Assembly: GCF_004745485.1 (NCBI RefSeq)
Contig: NZ_RHFG01000006.1
Span: 1-64,000, forward strand
Direction of reading: 5' to 3'
DNA: 64,000 bases
From: Brevibacterium sp. S22
GTDB lineage: Bacteria; Actinomycetota; Actinomycetes; Actinomycetales; Brevibacteriaceae
Below the pieces are notes generated by a model that was not told the DNA's origin, searched no databases, and worked only from the letters and a program-made list of their open reading frames with translations. A program made the translations under genes and the position numbers. Shown one piece after another: positions 26,160 through 34,334 of this stretch; positions within the stretch are counted from its first letter, which is position 1; each line of letters begins with the position of its first letter.

Positions 26160-26631
26160 CGGCGGCCTCCTCAGCAGCGAAGACGTCCTCGACGGTGATG
26201 TCGATCCGCATCGCGGGGATCCCCAGCTCCGCGGTCAGGGCATCGGCGACGCTGCCGCGGACCTCCTCGGCGGCGGGAACGAAAACCGTCCCCGCTCTCA
26301 TCGCCACGGTCAGGGTGATGTCGACGGCGCTGCCCTCGGGATCTCCGGTCGGGGTGGCGGTGACGCTGCGGGCGCGGATTCCGGGCACGGCGTCGACGGC
26401 TCTGCGGACGATGCCGCGCACCTCGGCCGTCGAGATCCGAAAGGGGTTTCCGTGTTCGGTCGTCAGCTTCGTGGCCGGGGCCAGGGCGGCGTCCTCGCGC
26501 ACGATCTGGAAGATGCGCTCGCGCAGAGCGACGGACTCTTCCGGGTCGGGCTCGAAGGCCCCCATGTATTCGTCGATGATGCCGCGCAGGTGGGCGTCCG
26601 TGGCGTCGACGGACTCGTCGCTCATACCCAT
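26152..26631 (-). CDS. Asp23/Gls24-like protein in the anti-sigma position
   Basis: This 159-residue soluble protein is encoded directly after an ECF sigma gene, with a ten-base overlap, where an anti-sigma factor is usually found. The N-terminal 50 residues are helical and acidic (AHLRGIIDEYMGAFEPDPEE). The C-terminal 90 residues carry alternating strands and a VADALTAELGIPAMRIDITV segment, like Asp23 domains. There is no HxxxCxxC zinc motif and no membrane segment, so it is not a classical zinc anti-sigma. Its link to the sigma factor is inferred from position. Confidence 0.72.
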   Translation of the reverse strand: MGMSDESVDATDAHLRGIIDEYMGAFEPDPEESVALRERIFQIVREDAALAPATKLTTEHGNPFRISTAEVRGIVRRAVDAVPGIRARSVTATPTGDPEGSAVDITLTVAMRAGTVFVPAAEEVRGSVADALTAELGIPAMRIDITVEDVFAAEEAADG

Positions 26632-27203
26632 CCTTCCATGCCCTCAGCGATGGCAGTCCGGGCGCGATGGATGCGTCCGCGCACACTGCCTTCGCTGATT
26701 CCCAAGGTCTCGGCGACCTCGGAGTAGCTGAGACCTTCCATCTGATGGAGCACCCACGTTACACGCTGCTCCGATGACAGAGTCTTAAGAATCTCGGAGA
26801 AGTGCTCGAGCGCCGTGCGGGCCTCGACGGAGCGTTCGACCGAGACGGCGCCATCGACGTGATGACCCAGCTCCTCGGGATCCGAAGCGTCGGAGGGCCT
26901 GGACGTGCGACGGCGCAGCACATCGGTGCAGCGATTCGAGGCCATCCGGTAGATCCACGTGCCGAACGCCGCGGGTTCGGTGAGGGCGTCCAGCGACTTC
27001 CACGCCTTGACGAGTGTGTCCTGAACGACGTCCTCGGCATCCTGTCGATCCCCGAGCGTACGCCAGGCGAAACGCAGCAGCTTCCGCTCGTATTCGTCGA
27101 CGAGGGCTTCGAAGGAGGCGATATCTCCCTCGCGAGCACGCACGACCAGGGTGACGACGTCGAAACGATCATCTCCCCTGCTCATACCCTCATCGTAGGC
27201 CAC
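26622..27203 (-). CDS. ECF-family RNA polymerase sigma factor
   Basis: This sigma-70-type ECF factor has about 193 residues. Region 2 reads FEALVDEYERKLLRFAWRTL, then DAEDVVQDTLVKAWKSLD; region 4 reads LSYSEVAETLGISEGSVRGR. The likely start is GTG 27203 (no ribosome site) or ATG 27185 (MSRGDD). It is divergent from the Asp23 operon, and a 14-base palindrome lies between them. I infer that it controls envelope-stress genes including its neighbours; no matching ECF promoter motif could be confirmed by eye. Confidence 0.92.
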   Translation of the reverse strand: MAYDEGMSRGDDRFDVVTLVVRAREGDIASFEALVDEYERKLLRFAWRTLGDRQDAEDVVQDTLVKAWKSLDALTEPAAFGTWIYRMASNRCTDVLRRRTSRPSDASDPEELGHHVDGAVSVERSVEARTALEHFSEILKTLSSEQRVTWVLHQMEGLSYSEVAETLGISEGSVRGRIHRARTAIAEGMEGWV

Positions 27204-27204
27204 T

Positions 27205-27218
27205 CAGAAAAATTTCTG
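27205..27218. promoter_or_regulatory. Palindrome between ECF sigma and Asp23 operons
   Basis: CAGAAA-AA-TTTCTG is a perfect dyad next to the sigma gene's GTG and about 84 bases before the Asp23 start. It could be an operator for either divergent unit. Confidence 0.4.
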
Positions 27219-27301
27219 CGAAGTCCGCGTGAGGATTTCACGACACCCGCGTCTGTACATATGTCAGCAACTGCGAAAGCAACGACGAAAGGGAAGAAGC
27301 A

Positions 27302-27763
27302 ATGCCAGAAGCAAAGCAGTCACCGTCGAATCAGAACCCGACCGAAGACTCCGTGCGCAGCCCGCTCGTCACCGAGATGGGCACCACCACCATCGCCGAG
27401 AACGTCGTCGCCAAGCTCACCGGAATCGCCGCACGTGAAGTTCCCGGCGTCTTCGGCATGGGCAATGCCGCACGCCGCGCCTTCGACACGCTCACCGACC
27501 GCATTCCGGGATCGCAGACGAACGTCTCCGGCGGAGTGTCCGTGGAGAAGGGCGAGAAGCAGACCGCCATCGACCTCACCATCGTCGTCGAATACGGCAC
27601 CTCCATCGTCGAGGTCGCCGAGGCGATCCGCCGCAACGTCATCCGCGCCGTCGAACAGGGCACCGGGCTCCAGGTCGTCGAGGTCAACATCGACGTCACC
27701 GACGTCCACCTGCCCGAGGACGACGAAGAGGCCCCGGACAAGGACTCGCCGGAACTCAACTGA
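27302..27763 (+). CDS. Asp23/Gls24 family envelope stress protein
   Basis: This 153-residue Asp23 protein has the conserved core: GTTTIAENVVAKLTGIAARE, VPGVFGMGN, GGVSVEKGEKQTAIDLTIVV and YGTSIVEVAEAIRRNVIRAV. In staphylococci Asp23 forms membrane-linked assemblies anchored by AmaP and responds to cell-wall stress. Here it is first in a plus-strand operon with a small membrane protein, a second Asp23 paralogue and two AmaP/DUF6286-like membrane proteins. AAGGGAAG precedes the ATG. Confidence 0.93.
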   Translation: MPEAKQSPSNQNPTEDSVRSPLVTEMGTTTIAENVVAKLTGIAAREVPGVFGMGNAARRAFDTLTDRIPGSQTNVSGGVSVEKGEKQTAIDLTIVVEYGTSIVEVAEAIRRNVIRAVEQGTGLQVVEVNIDVTDVHLPEDDEEAPDKDSPELN

Positions 27764-27800
27764 CCCTTATCCGCAGCACCACCTCGGCAGAAGGAATGCC

Positions 27801-27983
27801 ATGTCGAAAACTCTCATCGGACTCCTCGTCGGCCTGACGCTGGGAATCGTCGCCTACTTCGGCGGCTTCCTCGCGTTCCTCGTCGTCGCCATCTGCGGCG
27901 GACTCGGCCTGGTCATCGGCCTCGTCCTCGACGGGCGCCTCGACCTCTCCGCGCTGAGCTCACGCTCGACGACGCAGAGGTAG
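27801..27983 (+). CDS. Small membrane protein (DUF2273-like)
   Basis: This 60-residue protein has two close hydrophobic segments (LIGLLVGLTLGIVAYFGGFL and AFLVVAICGGLGLVIGLVLD) and a short polar tail. Small DUF2273-type proteins occur in Asp23 operons. AAGGA lies upstream of the ATG. It is followed four bases later by the second Asp23 paralogue. Confidence 0.85.
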   Translation: MSKTLIGLLVGLTLGIVAYFGGFLAFLVVAICGGLGLVIGLVLDGRLDLSALSSRSTTQR

Positions 27984-27987
27984 CGCC

Positions 27988-28377
27988 GTGGCCCCAACAC
28001 TCGACGACGCTCCCGCTCGCCGAGGCGGCCTGACGATCGCGGACAAGGTCGTGGAGCGCACCGCCGGGCAGGTGCTGAAAGATCTGCCCGGTGTCGGCGG
28101 CACGAGCTCGGGCCTCTTCGGAATCGGAGCGAGCTCCAGCCTGGACACCCGACCGTCCGTGGATGTCACCCTGTCCGGACGCAGCTGCACACTCGCCGTC
28201 CAGCTGGGCCTGGCCTACCCCACCCCCATCGCCGAGGCGACCGAACGGCTGCGCACCACGCTGAGTGCCGAAGTCGAACGTCTCACCGGAGTCACCGTCC
28301 GCCAGGTCGACATCAGCGTGCGGTGGCTCGCTCCGGATTCCTCCGGTGCGAATCGAGGAAGGAATCGCCTGCAATGA
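27988..28377 (+). CDS. Second Asp23/Gls24 family protein
   Basis: This 129-residue Asp23 paralogue begins with GTG. The shared pattern is LTIADKVVERTAGQVLKDLP, the strand SVDVTLSGRSCTLAVQLGLA, and YPTPIAEATERLRTTLSAEV. It lacks the acidic tail of the first Asp23 protein. The stop overlaps the next gene start by four bases. Paralogous Asp23 proteins may co-assemble; that is inference. Confidence 0.85.
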   Translation: MAPTLDDAPARRGGLTIADKVVERTAGQVLKDLPGVGGTSSGLFGIGASSSLDTRPSVDVTLSGRSCTLAVQLGLAYPTPIAEATERLRTTLSAEVERLTGVTVRQVDISVRWLAPDSSGANRGRNRLQ

Positions 28378-28940
28378 GCACACGCCTGCTGCGCAAGCGG
28401 CCCGCTCGCATCGGACCGGCCACGCTCTCAGCGATCGTGCTGCTGGCTCTGGCCGTGGGGCTCGGCTGGGCCGGCATCGCCGCTCTCGTCGCCACCGGAT
28501 CCGCCGCTGCTCCACTGACCGGCACCTCCACCGCCGAGGCGGCAGGGGGACTGCATTGGAACTCCGCCCTGGTCATCGCCGTCGGGGTGGTCCTGGCTCT
28601 GCTCGGACTCGTCGCCCTCATCCTCGGCCTCTCCCCCGGAGCTCGCCGGATCCTGGGTGTGAGTGCCGACGGCTCCGACCACATCGATGACTTCGAGGTG
28701 GCCATGCCCACCTCGGCGCTGTCGCAGATCGCAGCGGCTGCCGCCGACGGAGTCGATGGTGTCAGCGGGGTCAAGGCATCGTCGAATGCGAAGTCGACGA
28801 TCGTGACGTTCTCGACCCCGATCCGCGACTCTGAGCCGATCCGCGCCGAGGTCGAAGCCGCTGTGAAGGACCGCTTCGCCGCGATCTCGTTCGACCGCAC
28901 CCCTGCGGTGAAGGTCCAAGCCAGAAGGAGCCAGTCATGA
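28374..28940 (+). CDS. Membrane protein of the Asp23 operon (DUF6286-like)
   Basis: This 188-residue protein starts at the ATG overlapping the preceding stop (ATGA), not at the upstream in-frame codon. It has two membrane helices (SAIVLLALAVGLGWAGIAAL and VIAVGVVLALLGLVALILG), then a soluble C-terminal domain with an Asp23-like alternating pattern (AAAADGVDGVSGVKA). It is probably a membrane anchor or partner for the Asp23 proteins. Four-base overlap with the AmaP-like gene. Confidence 0.83.
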   Translation: MSTRLLRKRPARIGPATLSAIVLLALAVGLGWAGIAALVATGSAAAPLTGTSTAEAAGGLHWNSALVIAVGVVLALLGLVALILGLSPGARRILGVSADGSDHIDDFEVAMPTSALSQIAAAAADGVDGVSGVKASSNAKSTIVTFSTPIRDSEPIRAEVEAAVKDRFAAISFDRTPAVKVQARRSQS

Positions 28941-29533
28941 GACGCACGGCCGCCGCCGCGAACCGCACGGGGCTGATCATCCTCGGCCTCATCGCCATGG
29001 CTCTCGGGCTCGCAGTGCTCGCCATCGGCTTCGGTCTCACCGCGTCGATCGATCCTGCTCTGGAGGCGGGAGCCGATCTCGGTCCGGTCGCCTCGGTGCT
29101 TGCGCTGCCCTATTCGGCGCTCATCGCGGTGATCGCAGCACTCATCCTCGCCGTCATCGGACTCCGCTGGCTGAGTGCGCAGGTCCCGCGGAAGGACTTC
29201 GCAAAACCGTTCCGGATGCAGGCCGACTCCAGGACGGGCCTGACCACGGTCAATGCCGAAGTCATCGCCGAGGCGGTCGCCGCCGACCTCGAATCCGCCG
29301 ACGGTGTCTCCGATGCCCAGGTGATTCTGCGCGGCACCGCACGCCGCCCGGAGCTGCTCATCCACGTCGCTGCCGATGAGCGCGCCGACATCGATGCGAT
29401 CATCGCCGATACCGCGCAGCGCGCCGCCGGCAATGCGTCTCTGGCACTCGGTGCCCCGCTGAGCGCGGTGGCGCTCGAGATCGCCATCGCCCGCACCCGT
29501 TCGCGCCGCCAGCGCACCGTCAACATCCAGTAG
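28937..29533 (+). CDS. amaP: AmaP-like alkaline shock membrane anchor protein
   Basis: This 198-residue protein has two N-terminal membrane helices (GLIILGLIAMALGLAVLAIG and SALIAVIAALILAVIGL) and a cytoplasmic Asp23-like C-terminal domain (VNAEVIAEAVAADLESADGV, then an alternating strand region). This two-helix plus Asp23-like layout matches AmaP, which tethers Asp23 to the membrane. It is last in the operon; unusual inverted repeats and a terminator follow. Confidence 0.82.
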   Translation: MRRTAAAANRTGLIILGLIAMALGLAVLAIGFGLTASIDPALEAGADLGPVASVLALPYSALIAVIAALILAVIGLRWLSAQVPRKDFAKPFRMQADSRTGLTTVNAEVIAEAVAADLESADGVSDAQVILRGTARRPELLIHVAADERADIDAIIADTAQRAAGNASLALGAPLSAVALEIAIARTRSRRQRTVNIQ

Positions 29534-29544
29534 CGGCCCGAATG

Positions 29545-29633
29545 CAGGTCACCATCGGATACTTTCCGACGTCAGAAATGTCCGTTCGCGACCCAGATTC
29601 GGGCGACGGTGTCCGATGGTGACCTGACGTCGG
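29545..29633 (+). repeat. Crossing inverted repeats (pseudoknot-like topology)
   Basis: CAGGTCACCATCGGA (29545-29559) is complementary to 29612-29626. CCGACGTCAG (29566-29575) is complementary to 29624-29633. The two pairings interlock, and their right arms share CTG (29624-29626). They therefore form either a pseudoknot or two alternative folds. Confidence 0.6.
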
Positions 29634-29668
29634 ACAGAAGCCGCGAAGAACTGCTGTGAATGACAAGA

Positions 29669-29701
29669 ACCCCGGGGCGCGTAATCGCGACATCCCGGGG
29701 T
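29669..29701 (+). terminator. Terminator of the Asp23 operon
   Basis: ACCCCGGG (29669-29676) pairs with CCCGGGGT (29694-29701), enclosing an inner CGCG/CGCG stem and TAAT loop. No strong U-run follows. Confidence 0.6.
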
Positions 29702-29954
29702 CCTCGCAGCACTCCCCTCGAGTACCCGGACGCATCCCCATACGTCCGTTATGTCCGCCCGATCCCCACCGGGCGAACATCATAATTTGACCACACTTTC
29801 GTGTCGCTTGTAAAGAATCTCACCTACTGTCTTGAATCCTGTCAAGACTCATAGCACAGAAGTGAACAGAATAAAACCCCTGGTCACAGGCTCAGACTCC
29901 GGTAGTTCAATCCTCAACCCGATTGAGCAGTGCTTGCGGGAAATTGCATATAGG

Positions 29955-30731
29955 TCACTTCTCGCGGGTGCGGGCGAAGGAGAATCCGTTCGACCCCCAG
30001 CGCATGAGCGGACGCGGCACTGCGGGGGCCACGAGTGCGGCCACGCGGTAGCCCCACCCCGGCACCGAGACGATCTTTCCCGCACGCGCATCACGCAGCG
30101 ACTCCCGCACCACCTGATCAGCGCTGAGCCAGATCAGACCGGGCCCGGGACGCTCCACGCCGAGGCGGCTGTGGAATTCCGTCCGGATGAAACCGGGCAG
30201 AACTGCCGTGACCGTCACCGGCTCGTCCCTGAGCTCGCCGGCGAGTGCCTCGGTGAACACCAGCGTCGAGGCCTTCGAGGCTGCATACTGCCCCATCGTC
30301 GTCATTGCCGCCAGCGAGGAGACATTGACGATGCCACCGCGGCCGCGGGCCCGCATGCGCCTGGCCGCAGCCAGCGACAGCTCCCTCACTGCCCCGGTGA
30401 GCACCTGATCCTGATCGTTGAGTTCGGCGATATCGGAGCTCAGCAGGGTCTCCCGCAGACCATAGCCGGCGTTGTTGATGAGCACATCGATCCGCTGCTC
30501 CGCGATGATCTCGACGACGGCGTCGATGCCGTCACGGGTCGACAGATCGGCCACGGCCACCTCGGCGAGGATGTTCTGAGTGGCCCTCAGCTGCTCGGCC
30601 AGCTCCCTCAGCCGGGCTTCCTGCCGGGCGACCAAGACGAGGTCGTAGCCCTCAGCGGCCAGTGTGCGGGCATAGCCGCGCCCCAGCCCGGAGCTCGCCC
30701 CGGTGATGAGGGCACGCGGCCGCCGGCTCAT
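29955..30731 (-). CDS. SDR family NAD(P)-dependent oxidoreductase
   Basis: This 258-residue classical short-chain dehydrogenase has cofactor motif TGASSGLG (residues 10-17), NNAG, catalytic serine in IVNVSSLAA, and YAASK. VARQEARL after the second strand suggests NADP(H) preference. Its start overlaps the thioesterase-like gene by four bases, so the two are coupled, probably acting on an acyl or keto substrate. Substrate unknown. Confidence 0.9.
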   Translation of the reverse strand: MSRRPRALITGASSGLGRGYARTLAAEGYDLVLVARQEARLRELAEQLRATQNILAEVAVADLSTRDGIDAVVEIIAEQRIDVLINNAGYGLRETLLSSDIAELNDQDQVLTGAVRELSLAAARRMRARGRGGIVNVSSLAAMTTMGQYAASKASTLVFTEALAGELRDEPVTVTAVLPGFIRTEFHSRLGVERPGPGLIWLSADQVVRESLRDARAGKIVSVPGWGYRVAALVAPAVPRPLMRWGSNGFSFARTREK

Positions 30732-31552
30732 ACTGCTCCGCGGCCCCTGCGCACGGTCAGGGACTGCACCGCGGTGCCGACGGGACCGCCGGCGTCACTG
30801 AGCACGCTCGTCGTCTGGCCCAAGCCGGTCGGCCCGAAGGCGACCTTGGTGTCGAAGCCGATCCAGCCGGAAACGGGAAGGCGGGTGAGGTGGATGGAGA
30901 GGTCGACGTTCGGGAAGAAGGTCGTCTTCGGGTCCGCGCGGACGGCCAGACCGTTGGCGGTGTCGACGAATTTGACGAAGGCCGCGGTCGGCGGGTCGAT
31001 CTCACCGTCGACCAGAGGGTAGGGGCTGCGCAGCCAGGACTGCGCGCAGCCGGGATGGGCGTCCGCTGCCTGACGGCCTTCGAGTGAAGCGATGTAGCCG
31101 CCTCCCCAACGGTTGGTGAACGGAATCTCGGGCACCTCGGACACGGGCGGCAGCGCCGACCATTCGTCGCCGGCGACCTCTTCTGTGTCCGAGGCCTGCA
31201 GTCGCCAGACTCGCGCGGTCACGCTGGTGCGCTCACCGTGGCGCATATGCGCTTCGACGAGTTCGATGGTGCGGCCGGGGCGGACGACGTTGACGTCGAT
31301 GGTGAACTCACCGGAGTGGATGACGCCGAGGACGTCGAAGGTCACCCGGGAGATCAGCTTGTCACTGGGCAGCCGACGTTCGATCTCTGCGAGCACGATG
31401 CCGGAGGCCGGGGCCAGGTGCTGTTCGCCGGGCTGCCAGGCACCCTGGCTGTGCAGGGTCGAGATGAGGCGGTCCTCGGACAGGCGCACATAGTAGGAGT
31501 CAGGGCAGGCAGCCCCGTCGTGGCCGAGGTGTTCGTTGGGAGCTTCAGGCAT
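30728..31552 (-). CDS. Thioesterase family protein (double hot-dog type)
   Basis: This 274-residue protein resembles acyl-CoA thioesterase-like proteins of the TesB/double hot-dog type. Landmarks are GIVLAEIERRLPSDKLISRV near the first half and an RPGRTIELVEAHMRHGERT strand-loop region. The second half ends in the FVDTANGLA and GLGQTTSVLSDAGGPVGTA segments. It is first in a two-gene minus-strand operon with an SDR. Activity is inferred from fold family. Confidence 0.82.
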   Translation of the reverse strand: MPEAPNEHLGHDGAACPDSYYVRLSEDRLISTLHSQGAWQPGEQHLAPASGIVLAEIERRLPSDKLISRVTFDVLGVIHSGEFTIDVNVVRPGRTIELVEAHMRHGERTSVTARVWRLQASDTEEVAGDEWSALPPVSEVPEIPFTNRWGGGYIASLEGRQAADAHPGCAQSWLRSPYPLVDGEIDPPTAAFVKFVDTANGLAVRADPKTTFFPNVDLSIHLTRLPVSGWIGFDTKVAFGPTGLGQTTSVLSDAGGPVGTAVQSLTVRRGRGAV

Positions 31553-31681
31553 GGTCCCAGCTTATCGATCCCGCACCGGTCGATTCTGCACAGGGGCCAG
31601 GCGATCGCCGGCACAGCCCACGAGGCAACTTCGCCCGCCGCGGCGTTTTCACCTCCGGCGCGGACGGCTTAGGGTGGGAGA

Positions 31682-32476
31682 GTGAGAATCGCTACGTGGA
31701 ATGTGAACTCGATCCGCGCCCGCCACGACCGCATCGGGGCCTGGCTGGATCGTTCGGATGTCGATGTCCTGGCCATCCAGGAACTCAAGTGCAAGGACTC
31801 GCAGTTCCCCGAGGAGCTGTTCACCGAGCGCGGCTACGAGGTCAGCTATCACGGCCTCAATCAGTGGAACGGCGTGGCCATCGCCTCGCGCATCGGACTG
31901 GCCGACACCGGGATCGGTTTCAAGGACATCCCTGCCTTCGGCTCGGAAGAACCCGTCGTCGAAGCCCGGGCCCTGTCGGTGACCTGCAACGATGTGCGCG
32001 TCTATTCGCTCTATGTGCCCAACGGCCGCGAACTGGATCACCCGCACTACAGCTACAAGCTGGACTGGTACAAGGCTCTGACGGCCGATATCACCGCGCA
32101 GCTGAGCGCCGAGCCGGAGAAGAAACTCGTCCTCTGCGGTGACTTCAACGTCGCCCCGCTCGACGAGGACGTCTGGGATATGGCCGAGTTCGACGGCGCC
32201 ACACACGTCTCGGATGCCGAACGCGCCGCCTTCGAGGACCTCCTCAGCGCCGGCCTGACCGAGGTCACCCGCCAGTTCACGCCCGGACCCGGCGTCTATA
32301 CGTTCTGGGACTACCAGAAGCTGCGGTTCCCGAAGAGGCAGGGCATGCGCATCGACTTCCAGCTCGCCTCACAGGCACTGGCTCACACGGCGACAGCCGG
32401 CGAGATCGACCGCGAAGAGCGCAAGGGAAAGGGAGCGTCCGACCACGCCCCCGTCATCGTCGACTACGACGTCTGA
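31682..32476 (+). CDS. xthA: Exodeoxyribonuclease III / AP endonuclease
   Basis: This 264-residue EEP-fold nuclease has the canonical segments: RIATWNVNSIRAR, the metal ligand in LAIQELKCKDSQFP, the YVPNGRELD loop, GDFNVAPLDEDVWD and the C-terminal GASDHAPVIVDYDV. It acts in base-excision repair and 3' end cleaning. The start is GTG with no spaced ribosome site. TAGGGT (31670-31675) lies six bases upstream, which fits a leaderless transcript. Confidence 0.95.
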   Translation: MRIATWNVNSIRARHDRIGAWLDRSDVDVLAIQELKCKDSQFPEELFTERGYEVSYHGLNQWNGVAIASRIGLADTGIGFKDIPAFGSEEPVVEARALSVTCNDVRVYSLYVPNGRELDHPHYSYKLDWYKALTADITAQLSAEPEKKLVLCGDFNVAPLDEDVWDMAEFDGATHVSDAERAAFEDLLSAGLTEVTRQFTPGPGVYTFWDYQKLRFPKRQGMRIDFQLASQALAHTATAGEIDREERKGKGASDHAPVIVDYDV

Positions 32477-32530
32477 CTCACTCGTCTCACCCTTTGGCAC
32501 CGGCGCGGCAACATTAGCGGCCAAGCCATA

Positions 32531-32590
32531 GACATCCTCGGCGTCTTCTGGTGAAGTTGAATCAGGAGCTAGGAAGGTGACGAGGATGTC
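32531..32590 (+). promoter_or_regulatory. Long-range inverted repeat masking the RelA/SpoT-like start
   Basis: GACATCCTCG (32531-32540) is complementary to CGAGGATGTC (32581-32590). The right arm contains an in-frame ATG at 32586 and the loop contains the AGGAAGG and GGAG ribosome-site candidates. In the mRNA this could restrict initiation. Confidence 0.4.
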
Positions 32591-33500
32591 AGCAACTGTC
32601 CGCGAATTGGTCGATGAAGCCTACGACCGGCGCGAGTCCACGTGGAGGGCCGCCCTCGAGACGGTCAACGACTGGGTCGAGTCCGCCTGCGCCGCATCGG
32701 CCCTGCTCTCCGGCGACCGGGTCCGCGTCGCCGACGGTCGGATCAAGGACCGACTGCGCACGGGCGAGAAGCTGCGGCGCAAGCTCGCCGATGCGAACGA
32801 CGAGATCCACGAATCCGTCGAGGTCGAGAACCAGGTCGTCGACGTCGTCGGCGCCCGCGTCATATGCCGCACCGAACGCGAGCAGTCGGCCCTGTGGGAT
32901 CTGCTCACCGAGGCGGGCGACGACGCGAACCTCTCCATCGCCGAGGTGCGCGACTACTCCGCGACCCCGAAGCCTTCCGGGTACCGTGGCCGCCACCTCA
33001 TCGTCGAGGTTCCCTTCGACTCCGAGCCCTCCGTCCTCGTCGAACTCCAGCTGCGCACGATCATGCAGGATGCGTGGTGTGTCCTGGCCGAGGAGCACCT
33101 GTTCAAACCGGGCCAGGCCCTGAAATCCGATGCCCAGCAGGAACGGCTGTCTGTGATCCTCGCGGGCCTCATGGCGCAGGCCGATTCCGTGGCCGGCTTC
33201 ATCGCCGACGATGTCGGCGCTTACCTGGGCATGGGCAATTCCGCTCAGCCCCGAGTCTTCAACGCGGCGGACGAATCGACCGATCCGGCCATCGAGGTCA
33301 CGATCCGCGAACTCAACCACTCCTATGTCCTCGCCGCCGACGAGGTGGGTCGCCACGGAATCATCCGTCTGGAGACGCTCGGGCTGACTCCCGACAATCC
33401 GGAGCGCTCCGCCTTCCCTCATCCGGGCGACAAGCTGCAGGTGCGGATGGACGAGTCGAACACCACCCGGTACTTCATTCCTGTGGGGCGGCAGAGTTAG
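32577..33500 (+). CDS. RelA/SpoT-domain protein (putative small alarmone synthetase)
   Basis: This 307-residue protein carries a single RelA/SpoT synthetase-like domain: GRIKDRLRTGEKLRRKL, DVVGARVICRTE, DYSATPKPSGYRGRHLIVEV and the EL/QLRTIMQDAW segment. There is no hydrolase (HD) or TGS/ACT domain, so it is a small, single-domain type. Some motif residues differ from classic synthetases (RGRH for the usual RSLH; WCVLAEEHLF for HAxAE). The C-terminal 90 residues are not recognised. It may make (p)ppGpp or related nucleotides, or, as with toxic SAS relatives, modify another target. Start is GTG 32577 or ATG 32586. It overlaps the convergent DUF1707 gene by four bases. Confidence 0.82.
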   Translation: MTRMSATVRELVDEAYDRRESTWRAALETVNDWVESACAASALLSGDRVRVADGRIKDRLRTGEKLRRKLADANDEIHESVEVENQVVDVVGARVICRTEREQSALWDLLTEAGDDANLSIAEVRDYSATPKPSGYRGRHLIVEVPFDSEPSVLVELQLRTIMQDAWCVLAEEHLFKPGQALKSDAQQERLSVILAGLMAQADSVAGFIADDVGAYLGMGNSAQPRVFNAADESTDPAIEVTIRELNHSYVLAADEVGRHGIIRLETLGLTPDNPERSAFPHPGDKLQVRMDESNTTRYFIPVGRQS

Positions 33501-34315
33501 ACGCGGGTGAGTCCGTCGAGCGTCCAGGCGAAAGTGTTCGGTCCGTCCCAGATCGTCACCAGCCACTCATCGGCGGTGAGGTCATAGCCGATATCGAGAC
33601 GGTGCGCCTGCGTGTTCCTGCTGAGTTCGGATCTCACTTCGTCATGCAGCGCGGCCACATCGACATCAGGGAACTCGTCGGGGTCGAGCCATCTGTCCGA
33701 CGGACTCTGATTCTCATCGGTTTCGACCGTCGGACGGTTGTCCCTGCGGAATCTGACGGTCATCCACTCGTCATTCTCATCCGACCCTTTGACGGCGAAG
33801 TCATCGCCCCCGCCCTCGATTCGTCGGATCATCGTCAGCCCCATCCCGCTCGCATGGTCGAGCGCGGTCGACACCGTGTCCTTCTGCCAGTTCTCCACCT
33901 GCACCAGATCGGTGGGAACGGACCTCCCGTCAGCTGTCTCCGGCGAAGGCGCGTCTCCAGCACCGGAGTCTGATCGTCCGGCCGCCGCGGCGTCGTCGTT
34001 GCCCTTCACCCACGTCCGGGTACCGGCCCAGGACGCGGCGGCGATTCCGAGCAGGGCGGCCCCGCCGAGGATGAACCGGCGACGGTCGGTCTTCTGCACT
34101 CTGTCGAGTTCCGCGTCATGCCATTCGAAGGGGAGGTCGGCGACGAGGCTGTCGAGGTCATCGAAACTGGTCGCCTCCTCGGCGCGGGCGATCCTGGTCT
34201 CGTGTTCCGCTGTCGTGAGTCGTTCGTCGGCGAGCGCTTGGTTGAGCGCGGAGAGATAGGGTGCGCGTTCGTCGCGGGAAGGGCGCCAGTCGTGCTTCTT
34301 CCTCAGCTCATTCAT
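33497..34315 (-). CDS. DUF1707 membrane protein
   Basis: This 272-residue protein has an N-terminal DUF1707 (SHOCT-like) domain, RPSRDERAPYLSALNQALAD through LDSLVADLP. A single membrane helix follows (RRFILGGAALLGIAAASW, near residues 80-98), then an exported domain of about 170 residues that I do not recognise. It lies 19 bases after a paralogue with the same layout, forming a two-gene minus-strand operon. The start has no obvious strong ribosome site. Confidence 0.82.
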   Translation of the reverse strand: MNELRKKHDWRPSRDERAPYLSALNQALADERLTTAEHETRIARAEEATSFDDLDSLVADLPFEWHDAELDRVQKTDRRRFILGGAALLGIAAASWAGTRTWVKGNDDAAAAGRSDSGAGDAPSPETADGRSVPTDLVQVENWQKDTVSTALDHASGMGLTMIRRIEGGGDDFAVKGSDENDEWMTVRFRRDNRPTVETDENQSPSDRWLDPDEFPDVDVAALHDEVRSELSRNTQAHRLDIGYDLTADEWLVTIWDGPNTFAWTLDGLTRV

Positions 34316-34334
34316 CTGTGTCTCTCAGCCCCCT

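Larger units (their letters stand above)
29534..29954. other. Structured, partly AT-rich intergenic region
   Basis: This 421-base region between convergent genes contains crossing inverted repeats (29545-29633), a terminator hairpin (29669-29701) and then about 200 unusually AT-rich bases. The AT-rich part has TTGACC (29787-29792) with TAAAGA 18 bases on, and a small hairpin GTCTTGA/TCAAGAC (29829-29848). No credible frame is present; a small RNA is possible. Confidence 0.5.
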
